This document shows positions 1 through 7,242 of a stretch of DNA of 11,674 nt, piece after piece. Source of the DNA: Desulfobacteraceae bacterium. GTDB taxonomy: Bacteria > Desulfobacterota > Desulfobacteria > Desulfobacterales > Desulfobacteraceae. The position numbers and the translations under genes are program-made. Below the pieces are notes generated by a model. The model was not told where the DNA came from and did not search any database. It saw nothing but the letters and a program-made list of their open reading frames with translations. The stretch lies in assembly GCA_003354055.1 (NCBI GenBank), contig PIVQ01000165.1, forward strand, positions 1 through 11,674. The letters run 5' to 3'. Every line of letters starts with the position of its first letter. Position 1 is the stretch's first letter.

Positions 1-300
1 GAGATCATTATCCAGGCTGAAATGGCCGGGGTTCGGCGGGAAGATATGATCATCGAGGTCTCCAATAAGGCCGTTAAAATATCAGGAACACGACAAAGTA
101 ACCAGCCCGATCCAACTGCCACCTACAGGCTTGCAGAAATTCAGTTCGGTCAGTTTGAACGGGTACTCTACCTGCCCAGCGTCATTGACGTTGAACGGGT
201 CTCCGCATCATTTGCAAGCGGATTTCTGGAACTCACGCTTGGCAAATTACTCCGGAAAAACATCAAACAAAAACAGAATGTTTCCCTAGATTTTCTATAA
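1..300 (+). CDS. Hsp20/alpha-crystallin small heat-shock protein, 3' part
   Basis: This is the C-terminal part of a small heat-shock protein, an ATP-independent holdase that binds unfolding proteins in the cytoplasm. The reading frame is open from base 1, so the gene begins left of the window. The ATG at 22 lies inside the domain and is not the real start. About 99 residues are visible and they fit the alpha-crystallin domain: an opening strand ending EMAGVRREDM (family pattern E-x-P/A-G-V-x-x-E-D), then KISGTR (family ISGER), then the family signature A-x4-G-x-L as ASFASGFLELTL near the end. The tail after this is short and lacks a textbook I-x-I/V anchor; VSL near the C-terminus may serve instead. 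Its TAA stop overlaps the Shine-Dalgarno sequence of lon, 9 bases upstream, which suggests cotranscription and probably translational coupling. The family call is confident; a more specific symbol (ibpA, hspA) cannot be given. Confidence 0.9.
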   Translation, partial: EIIIQAEMAGVRREDMIIEVSNKAVKISGTRQSNQPDPTATYRLAEIQFGQFERVLYLPSVIDVERVSASFASGFLELTLGKLLRKNIKQKQNVSLDFL

Positions 301-303
301 GGA
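299..303 (+). promoter_or_regulatory. Shine-Dalgarno of lon, overlapping the hsp20 stop
   Basis: AAGGA at 299-303 lies six bases before the lon ATG at 310 and shares its first two bases with the TAA stop of the upstream Hsp20 gene. Ribosomes terminating on hsp20 therefore stop directly on the lon initiation region, which favours coupled translation. The coupling is inferred; the overlap is seen. Confidence 0.7.
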
Positions 304-309
304 ATACGA

Positions 310-2661
310 ATGGATGATATAAGACATCCCTCTGCACCCATAAGCACTGACGACATTCCTAAAACCCTTCCCATCCTTCCCATTGTGGATACCAATTTAT
401 TTCCCAAGATGGTATTGCCCCTGGTTTTGATTCAGAAAGAGGCCATTGACCTCATTGATGAAGCCATGGCTGGCAACCGGATGCTGGGATTGCTCCTGTC
501 CAAACGCTCGGATCTGGATTCCAAGCATACGGCAGATGAACTCCACAGGGTCGGTACTGTGGCCATGATCCTCAAAATGTCCAAGATGGAAGATGAAAAA
601 GCCCAATTACTTATCCAGGGTCTGAATCGGTTTAAGGTGGAGAAATTTCTCCGGGGCAGGCAGTACATGCAGGCCGATATCTCTGTACTGAAGAGCCGTA
701 ATGCAGACCGGAACAAGGAAAACAGGGCCTTGATGGCTAATATTGTCGAGCAGTATGAGAAAATAGTGGATCTGTCACCTGGTCTGCCTACTGAAATGGG
801 CCATATGATCAAATCCCTTCAGGAGCCCAATGTCATGGCAGATATGGTGGCCTCCACCATCAATGCCCCGGTGACGGAAAAACAGAAGGTGATTGAGCTT
901 CTGGATGTAAATCTGCGCCTGAAAAAAGTTACCCGTCTGGTTAATGATCAGCTGGAGATCCTGGAAATGGGATCCAAGATCCAGAACCAGGTCAAAGAAG
1001 ACATGGACAAACGCCAGCGGGAGTACTATCTGCGCCAGCAACTCAAGGCCATCAAGGAAGAGCTGGGGGAGACAGATGACGAAAGCGTGGAGATCCGGGA
1101 ATACCGAGCCCTGATCGAGGAAAAAGAGTTGCCCGACGAAGCCAGAAAAGAGGCGGAGCGTGAAATCCAGCGTCTGGGGCGTATGCATCCCTCATCTTCG
1201 GAATATGTGGTGGCCTCTACCTATCTGGACTGGCTGACTTCCCTTCCCTGGAATGAAACCTCGGCCGACCGGCTGGATATAAAAGAGGCCAGACGGGTGC
1301 TGGATCTGGATCATTACGGATTGGAAAAACCCAAAAAACGGATTCTGGAGTACCTGGCCGTGCGCAAGCTTAAGCAGGATTCCAAAGGACCGATTCTCTG
1401 CTTTACAGGCCCTCCGGGCACAGGAAAGACTTCTCTTGGCCAGTCTATTGCAAAGGCCATGGGCAGGGAATTTGTCCGTATCGCCCTGGGCGGTGTGAGG
1501 GATGAAGCTGAAATCCGCGGTCATCGCAGAACCTATGTGGGGGCGTTACCCGGCCGGATTGTCCAGCATTTGAGGAAGGCAGGCAAGAAAAATCCCGTAT
1601 TTATGCTGGATGAGATAGACAAGGTCAACTCCTCTTACCACGGCGACCCCTCTTCTGCCCTGCTGGAAGTCCTGGATCCGGAACAGAACCACACCTTTAA
1701 CGACCATTACCTGGATGTGGCTTTTGATTTGTCCGATGTCATGTTTCTGACCACGGCCAATGTCCTCCACACCATTCCGGCCCCGTTGCGAGACAGGATG
1801 GAGGTGCTGGAACTTTCCGGGTATACGGAAGATGAAAAACTTAAGATTGCCACACGCTATCTCATTCCCCGCCAGCGGGAGGCCAACGGCCTTATGGCCA
1901 GCCATATTAAAATCACCACCGGTGCCGTAAAAAAGATTATTTCCGGATATACTCGGGAATCGGGTTTGCGGAACCTGGAGCGCCGCATCGGTGCCATCTG
2001 CCGCGGGGTGGCTGCCAAAGTGGCTGAAGACGAGGTAGAAAATCTGACCATCGGCCAGAAGGAGCTTCAGGCATACCTGGGACCGGTCCAGAACATGCCG
2101 GACATGGCCAAACGGATCAACACCCCGGGAGTGGTTGTGGGACTGGCCTGGACACCGGTGGGTGGTGAAGTCCTGTTTGTGGAAGCCGTGGCGATGAAGG
2201 GCGGCCGCGGTCTTACCCTGACAGGCCAGCTTGGGGATGTGATGAAGGAATCAGCCTCCACAGCCTTAAGCTTTATCAGGGCCAATGCAAAACGGCTGTC
2301 CGTGGATGAAGAATTTTTTGAGACCCATGATATTCACATTCATGTGCCTGAAGGTGCCATTCCTAAAGACGGTCCTTCTGCCGGGGTCACTATGCTCACG
2401 GCACTTACCTCTCTGATAACAGACAGGAAGGTCCGTCCCAGACTGGCCATGACCGGAGAGATCACCCTCAGGGGAGAGGTGTTGCCCGTAGGCGGGATCA
2501 AAGATAAGGTCATTGCCGCCCACAGGGCCGGCATCAGGAATCTGATCCTGCCCCAGTGGAATGAAAAAGACATGGAAGATGTACCCGGCCATATTCAATC
2601 GACTATGGAATTCTTTTTTACCAATAAAATGGAAGATGTCCTGGAAATAGCATTACTATAG
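310..2661 (+). CDS. lon: ATP-dependent Lon protease (endopeptidase La)
   Basis: Lon is a cytoplasmic hexameric AAA+ serine protease that unfolds and degrades damaged proteins and short-lived regulators. The 783-residue product is full length (E. coli Lon has 784). The N-terminal substrate-binding domain starts around residue 18 with LPILPIVDTNLFPKMVLPL and runs through a coiled-coil region to about residue 330. Walker A is GPPGTGKT at 367-374 and Walker B is VFMLDEID at 430-437. The C-terminal protease domain carries the catalytic serine at 690 in PKDGPSAG and the catalytic lysine at 733 in GGIKDK, 43 residues apart as in E. coli (S679/K722). The ATG at 310 has AAGGA at 299-303, six bases upstream. 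It follows the Hsp20 gene by 9 bases, a heat-shock pairing, and precedes rlpA by 19. All residues needed for both activities are present. Some bacteria of this group carry several Lon paralogues, so it need not be the only one. Confidence 0.97.
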   Translation: MDDIRHPSAPISTDDIPKTLPILPIVDTNLFPKMVLPLVLIQKEAIDLIDEAMAGNRMLGLLLSKRSDLDSKHTADELHRVGTVAMILKMSKMEDEKAQLLIQGLNRFKVEKFLRGRQYMQADISVLKSRNADRNKENRALMANIVEQYEKIVDLSPGLPTEMGHMIKSLQEPNVMADMVASTINAPVTEKQKVIELLDVNLRLKKVTRLVNDQLEILEMGSKIQNQVKEDMDKRQREYYLRQQLKAIKEELGETDDESVEIREYRALIEEKELPDEARKEAEREIQRLGRMHPSSSEYVVASTYLDWLTSLPWNETSADRLDIKEARRVLDLDHYGLEKPKKRILEYLAVRKLKQDSKGPILCFTGPPGTGKTSLGQSIAKAMGREFVRIALGGVRDEAEIRGHRRTYVGALPGRIVQHLRKAGKKNPVFMLDEIDKVNSSYHGDPSSALLEVLDPEQNHTFNDHYLDVAFDLSDVMFLTTANVLHTIPAPLRDRMEVLELSGYTEDEKLKIATRYLIPRQREANGLMASHIKITTGAVKKIISGYTRESGLRNLERRIGAICRGVAAKVAEDEVENLTIGQKELQAYLGPVQNMPDMAKRINTPGVVVGLAWTPVGGEVLFVEAVAMKGGRGLTLTGQLGDVMKESASTALSFIRANAKRLSVDEEFFETHDIHIHVPEGAIPKDGPSAGVTMLTALTSLITDRKVRPRLAMTGEITLRGEVLPVGGIKDKVIAAHRAGIRNLILPQWNEKDMEDVPGHIQSTMEFFFTNKMEDVLEIALL

Positions 2662-2680
2662 GATATAAATATTACAATAA

Positions 2681-3502
2681 ATGATGAGATTTGAAATTTC
2701 CCACCGGCCCTCCCGTCTGACACGAATTGCCCTTTTATTTTGTATTGGTTTCGGTCTGGTTTTATCCGGGTGTTCAAGTAAACTTGACTCGTCTTACCCC
2801 CGAGACCACAAGCCACCGGCTTCTAAAGGGAAGACGCCTTCGGGCAAAACACCGGCCACCCAGCGTCCTTATACCATCAAAGGCAAAAAATATGTGCCCC
2901 TGGCCACTGCCAGCGGATATGTGGAAAAGGGGGTTGCCTCCTGGTACGGCAAAAAATTCCATGGCAGGAAAACCTCCAACGGTGAAACTTACAGTATGTA
3001 CGCCATGACCGCAGCCCACAAAACCCTTCCCATGAACACCTGGGTGCAGGTGGAGAACCTGGACAACGGCCGCCTGATAAAGGTGAGAGTCAATGACCGG
3101 GGGCCCTTTGTTACCGGCCGGATCATCGATCTCTCCTATACCGGTGCCAACAAGATTGGTATGGTGGGTCCGGGTACCGCTCGTGTCCGGGTGACGGCAC
3201 TGGGTCGTGCGACCTCTTACTCCAAAAAAGACAATACACCGGTGGCCTTTACACCTGTGGATTATTGGAAGGGCAATTTCACGGTCCAGGTGGGAGCCTT
3301 TAAGGTGCAAACCAATGCGGAAAAATACCGTAAAAAGCTTTCCCAATCCTATCTCAATGCCCATATTGTGCCCTACGAAGATTATCGGGGACAGTTTTAC
3401 AGGGTCAGGATCGGGAAGTTTTCCAACCTGAAAGATGCGGTGGGATTCAGCAAACAATTGATGGCAGAAGGGTTTGACCGCACCTTTGCCGTTGCCGAGT
3501 AA
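2681..3502 (+). CDS. rlpA: RlpA-type septal lytic transglycosylase lipoprotein with SPOR domain
   Basis: RlpA is an outer-membrane lipoprotein that cleaves denuded (stem-peptide-free) peptidoglycan strands at the division septum. The 273-residue product opens with basic residues and a hydrophobic signal, then a lipobox LSGC with the lipidated cysteine at 31; serine at +2 fits outer-membrane sorting. A proline/lysine-rich linker follows to about residue 70. The double-psi beta-barrel domain (about 81-175) begins VEKGVASWYG. It keeps H113 and D139 (in VNDRGPF), spaced 26 residues apart like the essential His/Asp pair I recall for Pseudomonas RlpA, so it is probably active. A SPOR domain (about 199-272, starting NFTVQVGAF) should target it to septal glycan. 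The start is either ATG at 2681 or the adjacent ATG at 2684. The Shine-Dalgarno is poor, so translation may depend on coupling to lon. It ends 5 bases before gmhB. Confidence 0.93.
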   Translation: MMRFEISHRPSRLTRIALLFCIGFGLVLSGCSSKLDSSYPRDHKPPASKGKTPSGKTPATQRPYTIKGKKYVPLATASGYVEKGVASWYGKKFHGRKTSNGETYSMYAMTAAHKTLPMNTWVQVENLDNGRLIKVRVNDRGPFVTGRIIDLSYTGANKIGMVGPGTARVRVTALGRATSYSKKDNTPVAFTPVDYWKGNFTVQVGAFKVQTNAEKYRKKLSQSYLNAHIVPYEDYRGQFYRVRIGKFSNLKDAVGFSKQLMAEGFDRTFAVAE

Positions 3503-3507
3503 AAACA

Positions 3508-4068
3508 ATGGGATATACGATTTTTCTGGACCGGGACGGGGTAATCAACCAGGATTCACCCCTATACATTAAAAAAACTTCCGAGTTCCATTTTATTCCA
3601 AAAAGCCCTGAGGCTATTGCATGGCTTACCCGTAACGGGTTTGATGTGATTATTATCACCAACCAGTCTGCCATCGGCAGAGAGATGATTACAAGGGCCA
3701 CCCTGGAAGCCATCTTTGACAAGATGCAAGCTGGCGTGGAAAAGGCCGGCGGCAGGATAAAGGATATCTTTTTCTGCCCCCATATTCCGGATGCCGGATG
3801 TGCGTGCCGAAAACCCCTTCCCGGCTTGATCGGCCAGGCGGTTCATCGCTATGCCATAGATCCTGCAAAAGCTTTGATGGTGGGCGACTCTGCCAAGGAT
3901 ATTGAATGCGGCCGGGCCGCAGGATGTGATAAAACCATTCTGGTGGCCACGGGAAACGGGCATAAGGCTGCCCGGGCGCTGGCAGATAAGGGCATTGCGC
4001 CGGACTTTTCTGCAGACGACCTGTATGCGGCCGCTCAATGGATTGTTTCTTCCCTGGGACCTCAATAG
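3508..4068 (+). CDS. gmhB: D-glycero-D-manno-heptose 1,7-bisphosphate 7-phosphatase (HAD family)
   Basis: GmhB removes the 7-phosphate from heptose 1,7-bisphosphate in the cytoplasm, a step towards ADP-heptose for the LPS inner core. The 186-residue product has the usual length and every HAD motif: motif I FLDRDGVIN with nucleophile D8 and acid/base D10; motif II TNQS at 51-54; lysine K102 in CRKP; and motif IV GDSAKD with D127 and D131. The family's structural zinc site is visible as C90-x-H92-x5-C98-x-C100, with a shorter loop than E. coli GmhB. ATG 3508 lies 5 bases after the rlpA stop without a clear Shine-Dalgarno, so coupled translation is likely. A related histidinol-phosphate phosphatase is the main alternative, but no histidine gene is nearby. 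No other ADP-heptose gene is in the window. Confidence 0.92.
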   Translation: MGYTIFLDRDGVINQDSPLYIKKTSEFHFIPKSPEAIAWLTRNGFDVIIITNQSAIGREMITRATLEAIFDKMQAGVEKAGGRIKDIFFCPHIPDAGCACRKPLPGLIGQAVHRYAIDPAKALMVGDSAKDIECGRAAGCDKTILVATGNGHKAARALADKGIAPDFSADDLYAAAQWIVSSLGPQ

Positions 4069-4076
4069 TCGTATCC

Positions 4077-6215
4077 ATGATTACCATTAAAGGGGTACTT
4101 TCCCGCATCACATATCAGAATCCGGATAATCACTATACGGTGTGTCGGATTCGGGTACCCAAGGTGCTTGAGCCTATTACCGTGGTGGGGCATCTGGCCG
4201 GGGTGGCCGAGGGCGAGCAGCTCTCTCTACAGGGAAGCTGGGCCTCCCATCCGAAATACGGGGATCAGTTCAAGGCGCAAACCTATGAGGTGACCCTGCC
4301 GGCCACGGTCGCAGGTATTAGAAAATATCTGGCATCGGGCCTGATTAACGGTATCAGTTCATTTCTGGCGGACAAAATCGTGGACACATTCGGGGAACAG
4401 ACCCTGGAGATTATTGAGAACGAGCCGGATAAACTTCTGGATGTCCACGGTATCGGCAAAGCCAAAAAACGTCTCATTGAAAGGGCCTGGAATACCCACC
4501 ATTCAGTGCGGCGGGTCATGCAGTTTCTCCAGGACAGCAATATCGGGATCACCCATGTCGGTACTATTTTGAGACTTTATGGGAGCCGGGCTCTTGAGGT
4601 GCTTCAGACCGACCCCTATCTCCTTGCCAAGGATATTCCGTCCATCGGGTTCCAGGCTGCAGACAGTCTGGCCCGTGCCGCCGGCATCGAAACCGATGCT
4701 GACAGCCGCCTGGCAGCCTGCGTGATCTGTCAGTTGCTGGTCTATGAGCAGGATGGCCATGTATACGGAGAAAAATCTGAAGTGCTGAAATCCTGTGCCC
4801 GGCTGGCCCGGGTGGATGAAGAGTTGTTTGAACCGGTTCTGGAGAATATGGCAGAAAAAGACGAGGTGGTTATTGATGATGACCGCATCTATTTGAATCG
4901 GCTTTTCCGGGCTGAATCCGGTATTGCCCGGCGTATTAAGGCTCTTCTGTCCATGCCGGTAAGACCGTTTAAGATCAATGAAGACCAGATTCTGGAAGAG
5001 GTGCTGTCCAGCCTGGCCGTCCGGCTGTCCGATGAGCAATTGGATGTGGTGAAAAAGATAATGGAGCAAAGAATCTCCATTATCACCGGCGGTCCTGGTA
5101 CGGGGAAAACCACCCTTGTGAGGGCTTTGTGTACGGTATTTAAACGGTTGAACCTTACTGTTGTGTTAAGCGCTCCCACAGGAAGGGCGGCCCGGCGACT
5201 GTCCGAGGTCACCGGGAAAAAAGCCTCAACCCTGCACAAACTTTTGGGGTTTGACCATGAAAGCCATACATTCGGTCGCAATCTTACCAACCCTCTGGAG
5301 CTGGATCTTTTTGTGGTGGACGAGGCCTCAATGGTCGATACTGCGCTCATGTTTCATCTGGTGGAAGCCATACCGCCAACGGCCAGCCTTATTCTTGTGG
5401 GCGATACCTTTCAGTTGCCCTCGGTGGGGCCGGGCAATGTCTTGTCCGATATGATCGCCTCGGACGAGATCGAAGTCTTTTCTCTGAGTAAGATTTTCCG
5501 GCAGGCCGAGGAAAGTCCAATTGTCATGCATGCCCACAGCATTCGCAACGGCGAGATGCCGGATGTAAAATCAGCCGGCCCTGAACACCGGTCTGAATTT
5601 TACTTTATTGAAAACCAGCATCCGTCCAGAGTTGTTGAAACCATTTCAGAACTCTGCGCCACAAGAATTCCCAAAGCCTTTCCCAATATTGAAGAAGTCC
5701 AGGTCCTGACCCCCATGCACCGGGGGGAAGCCGGTACCATCAATCTAAATCAACAGCTCCAGACGGTTCTTAACTCTGCGCCCGGAGGCATTGACAGCCA
5801 CGGCGTCACCTTTAAACCCGGTGATAAGGTCATGCATCTGAAGAACAACTATGATAAAGATGTGTTTAACGGGGATATCGGCCGGGTTCTGGAGGTGAAT
5901 AAGGCCGCAGGGAATCTCCTGGTGGATTATGACGGAAGGGTGGTTCCCTATGAACTCCTTGAACTGGACGAACTTACCCTCGCCTATACCATTTCCGTAC
6001 ACAAGTCCCAGGGATCGGAATACGATGCGGTGATCATTGCACTGACCACAGCCCATTTTCCTCTGCTCCAGCGAAATCTGCTCTATACGGCAATGACTCG
6101 AGGAAAACACCTGGTGATTATCGTAGGTTCTTCCCGGGCCATGGAAATTGCCTTTGAAAATAACCAAACCGCCCTGCGCCTGTCAGGCCTGAAAGACAGG
6201 CTGGTTGCATCATAA
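4077..6215 (+). CDS. recD2: RecD2-type (RecD/YrrC) superfamily 1B DNA helicase
   Basis: RecD2 is a 5'-to-3' DNA helicase of the cytoplasm acting in recombination and repair, found mostly apart from RecBC. I take the ATG at 4077 (712 residues), because from there the protein begins ITIKGVLSRITYQNPDNHYTV, as family members do. An in-frame ATG at 4038 would add 13 atypical residues and overlap gmhB by 31 bases. Domains in order: N-terminal OB-like region to about 95; tandem helix-hairpin-helix region with HGIGKAKKRLIERAW and IPSIGFQAADSLARAAGI; Walker A GGPGTGKT at 338-345; Walker B VVDEASM with D415/E416; GDTFQLPSVGPGNVL; and C-terminal motifs VHKSQGSEYD (641-650) and LLYTAMTRGKHLVI. Deinococcus RecD2 is of similar length (about 715). 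The gene is intact and follows gmhB by 8 bases. No recB or recC is present in the window. Only a weak Shine-Dalgarno is visible. Confidence 0.93.
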   Translation: MITIKGVLSRITYQNPDNHYTVCRIRVPKVLEPITVVGHLAGVAEGEQLSLQGSWASHPKYGDQFKAQTYEVTLPATVAGIRKYLASGLINGISSFLADKIVDTFGEQTLEIIENEPDKLLDVHGIGKAKKRLIERAWNTHHSVRRVMQFLQDSNIGITHVGTILRLYGSRALEVLQTDPYLLAKDIPSIGFQAADSLARAAGIETDADSRLAACVICQLLVYEQDGHVYGEKSEVLKSCARLARVDEELFEPVLENMAEKDEVVIDDDRIYLNRLFRAESGIARRIKALLSMPVRPFKINEDQILEEVLSSLAVRLSDEQLDVVKKIMEQRISIITGGPGTGKTTLVRALCTVFKRLNLTVVLSAPTGRAARRLSEVTGKKASTLHKLLGFDHESHTFGRNLTNPLELDLFVVDEASMVDTALMFHLVEAIPPTASLILVGDTFQLPSVGPGNVLSDMIASDEIEVFSLSKIFRQAEESPIVMHAHSIRNGEMPDVKSAGPEHRSEFYFIENQHPSRVVETISELCATRIPKAFPNIEEVQVLTPMHRGEAGTINLNQQLQTVLNSAPGGIDSHGVTFKPGDKVMHLKNNYDKDVFNGDIGRVLEVNKAAGNLLVDYDGRVVPYELLELDELTLAYTISVHKSQGSEYDAVIIALTTAHFPLLQRNLLYTAMTRGKHLVIIVGSSRAMEIAFENNQTALRLSGLKDRLVAS

Positions 6216-6217
6216 TT

Positions 6218-6244
6218 CCGGCTGAAGGCCCACCTCGGTTTTTT
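6218..6244 (+). terminator. weak candidate terminator after recD2
   Basis: Just past the recD2 stop, a CCG/CGG pair encloses an AGG/CCT pair and is followed directly by a run of T at 6239-6244. The stem is short and interrupted, so this is only a tentative intrinsic terminator for the five-gene operon. Confidence 0.25.
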
Positions 6245-6307
6245 CACAATTGTTATTTCATTGACTCCTTTAACAGGCATTGTTTTGTAAAAGAAATAAA
6301 ATTTCAC

Positions 6308-6336
6308 TTGAAATGTAATGATAAATCGTAAAGAAT
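6308..6336 (+). promoter_or_regulatory. candidate sigma-70 promoter for the lipoprotein gene
   Basis: TTGAAA at 6308-6313 (5 of 6 matches to the -35 consensus) lies 17 bases before AAGAAT at 6331-6336 (4 of 6 to the -10 consensus), in A/T-rich DNA between recD2 and the lipoprotein gene. The leader would be about 80 bases and would include the hairpin at 6370-6392. A TTGACT at 6261 also resembles a -35 box but has no good -10 partner. Confidence 0.3.
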
Positions 6337-6369
6337 GCCCTTCTATGAATTGATAGTTACCCCCTGTTA

Positions 6370-6392
6370 CGCAACCAGCTTGCGCTGGTGCG
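6370..6392. repeat. inverted repeat / hairpin in the leader of the lipoprotein gene
   Basis: CGCAACCAGC and GCTGGTGCG form a nine-pair, GC-rich stem with one bulged A and a TTGC loop. It ends 18 bases before the GAAGAGG ribosome binding site at 6411-6417 and covers the alternative GTG codon at 6388. There is no T tract on either side, so it is not an ordinary terminator. It could be an RNA structure in the leader or a protein-binding palindrome. Confidence 0.6.
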
Positions 6393-6410
6393 AATTACAA
6401 TTAAAAAATG

Positions 6411-6417
6411 GAAGAGG
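6411..6417 (+). promoter_or_regulatory. Shine-Dalgarno that fixes the GTG start at 6424
   Basis: GAAGAGG at 6411-6417 sits six bases before GTG at 6424. No comparable sequence precedes the upstream in-frame GTG at 6388, which is buried in a hairpin. Starting at 6424 also gives a normal lipoprotein signal length (cysteine at residue 22). Confidence 0.75.
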
Positions 6418-6423
6418 TTTATC

Positions 6424-6996
6424 GTGAAGCAACTCAAGTATCTTGTTCTGGCAATGGCGATTTCTGCGATGATGATGTTTACCGGATGTTTTGCAACATC
6501 CACTCCCCAGGCGGCGCCGCCCATGGTCAAACGGACCGGGGAAGTGCCCACGGCAGCCATGCTGCCCATCATAAATACCTATGACCAGGAAACAGCAGAT
6601 TTTGTTTCCCAGCACCTTGAAGCCTGTCTCAGGGATAGAAATGTATTTGAATTTGTATCCAAAGAAGAGGTGGACAAGGCTGTCGCCGGTGTTGACCTGG
6701 ATAAGATGTTCGGACTGAAAGCCTCTCAGTATGCTGCCATAGGGCAAAAATTGGGCGTGGATTATGTCATCCACGGTGCCATGGTAGTGAAAAAAACGTT
6801 AAAGTTCACAGGATGGCGAAAAGATGTAGACGTTTCTGCCAGGATTTATGACGGTAGAACCGGCAATAAAGTAGACTCATGGCGATCCATGACTGAGTTT
6901 GCCGCCACAGATGCCGGCACTGAACTGGATGTTGAAAAAATGGCAGAATCCGCTGCCAACCATACTTGTTCAAAAATGATGGAGCGGCAGTTTTAA
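6424..6996 (+). CDS. small lipoprotein with CsgG/TolB-N-like fold
   Basis: This encodes a 190-residue predicted lipoprotein of unproven function. Starting at GTG 6424, it opens MKQLKYLVLAMAISAMMM and ends its signal at lipobox FTGC with the lipidated cysteine at 22; phenylalanine at +2 gives no inner-membrane retention signal, so outer-membrane anchoring is expected. The mature part has the layout of the CsgG/TolB-N/LpoB-like group of periplasmic lipoproteins: a first strand AMLPIINTYD, a helix pair with an FEFVSKEEVDKAV segment, then AIGQKLGVDYVIHGAM, a stretch highly typical of these families, and a following strand pair DVSARIYDGRTGNKV. It stands alone between two intergenic gaps with its own terminator, so it is probably monocistronic. 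Candidate roles seen in relatives include secretion or fibre-assembly accessory, flagellar accessory (FlgO/FlgT-like) or peptidoglycan-synthase activator (LpoB-like); nothing in the sequence picks one. The signal and lipobox are clear; the fold assignment is moderate. Confidence 0.75.
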   Translation: MKQLKYLVLAMAISAMMMFTGCFATSTPQAAPPMVKRTGEVPTAAMLPIINTYDQETADFVSQHLEACLRDRNVFEFVSKEEVDKAVAGVDLDKMFGLKASQYAAIGQKLGVDYVIHGAMVVKKTLKFTGWRKDVDVSARIYDGRTGNKVDSWRSMTEFAATDAGTELDVEKMAESAANHTCSKMMERQF

Positions 6997-7026
6997 CTCC
7001 CGCTGAAGCCCTGAAATAATTCATGA

Positions 7027-7082
7027 CCGGGAAGGCAGAGAAAGAGAATTCTTTACAATCGTCTTTGCTTTCCCGGGTTTTT
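7027..7082 (+). terminator. intrinsic terminator after the lipoprotein gene
   Basis: CCGGGAAGGCA at 7027-7037 pairs with TGCTTTCCCGG at 7066-7076 (eleven pairs, one of them G-U), followed by G and five T. The 28-base loop is long but contains its own small AAAGA/TCTTT pairing. It lies 30 bases beyond the lipoprotein stop and separates that gene from the next one. Confidence 0.75.
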
Positions 7083-7159
7083 CCACCGGATCTTCCTGCC
7101 TGATTTCTCCCAATATGGTTTGATCCCAGGCTCTTGTATATCGTTGTTTGAGTATTTCC

Positions 7160-7198
7160 TATAAAAAGAGTTTTCTCAATCGCCACTTTATGAGAAGA
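7160..7198 (+). promoter_or_regulatory. candidate -10 box and leader palindrome before the MBL-cNMP gene
   Basis: TATAAA at 7160-7165 is a good -10 hexamer in an A/T-rich stretch, but no convincing -35 box lies at normal spacing; TTGTAT at 7134 would be 20 bases away. Just after the expected start of transcription, TTTTCTCA (7171-7178) pairs with TGAGAAGA (7191-7198), eight pairs with one wobble and a 12-base loop. This could be an operator or a leader hairpin. Poor -35 boxes are common at activated promoters, but activation here is only a guess. Confidence 0.3.
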
Positions 7199-7242
7199 TA
7201 CACCACCGCGATATACTGCCAAAACTCCAAAATGAGGCGAAA

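Noticed and set aside
22..300. Complete small protein starting at ATG 22
   Set aside because: The frame is open to base 1 and the residues before ATG 22 continue the alpha-crystallin domain, so this is an internal methionine of a gene cut by the window edge.
2774..3508. Long open frame of 244 codons on the minus strand opposite rlpA
   Set aside because: It lies wholly within the well-supported rlpA gene, has no recognisable motifs or plausible family composition, and is a codon-bias shadow. The same applies to the other minus-strand frames inside lon, recD2 and the MBL gene.
4038..4076. Upstream ATG giving recD2 13 extra residues and a 31-base overlap with gmhB
   Set aside because: The extra residues do not resemble RecD2 N-termini, which begin close to the EGVV/KGVL-type strand reached from ATG 4077.
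6370..6392. Hairpin considered as an integron attC site or REP element
   Set aside because: There are no matching RYYYAAC/GTTRRRY core sites around it, no integrase and no second copy in the window.
7000..7013. CCCGCTGAAGCCC resembling CCGGCTGAAGGCCC at 6219-6232
   Set aside because: Both are short and GC-rich, differ by indels and lie after unrelated genes; chance similarity is sufficient.
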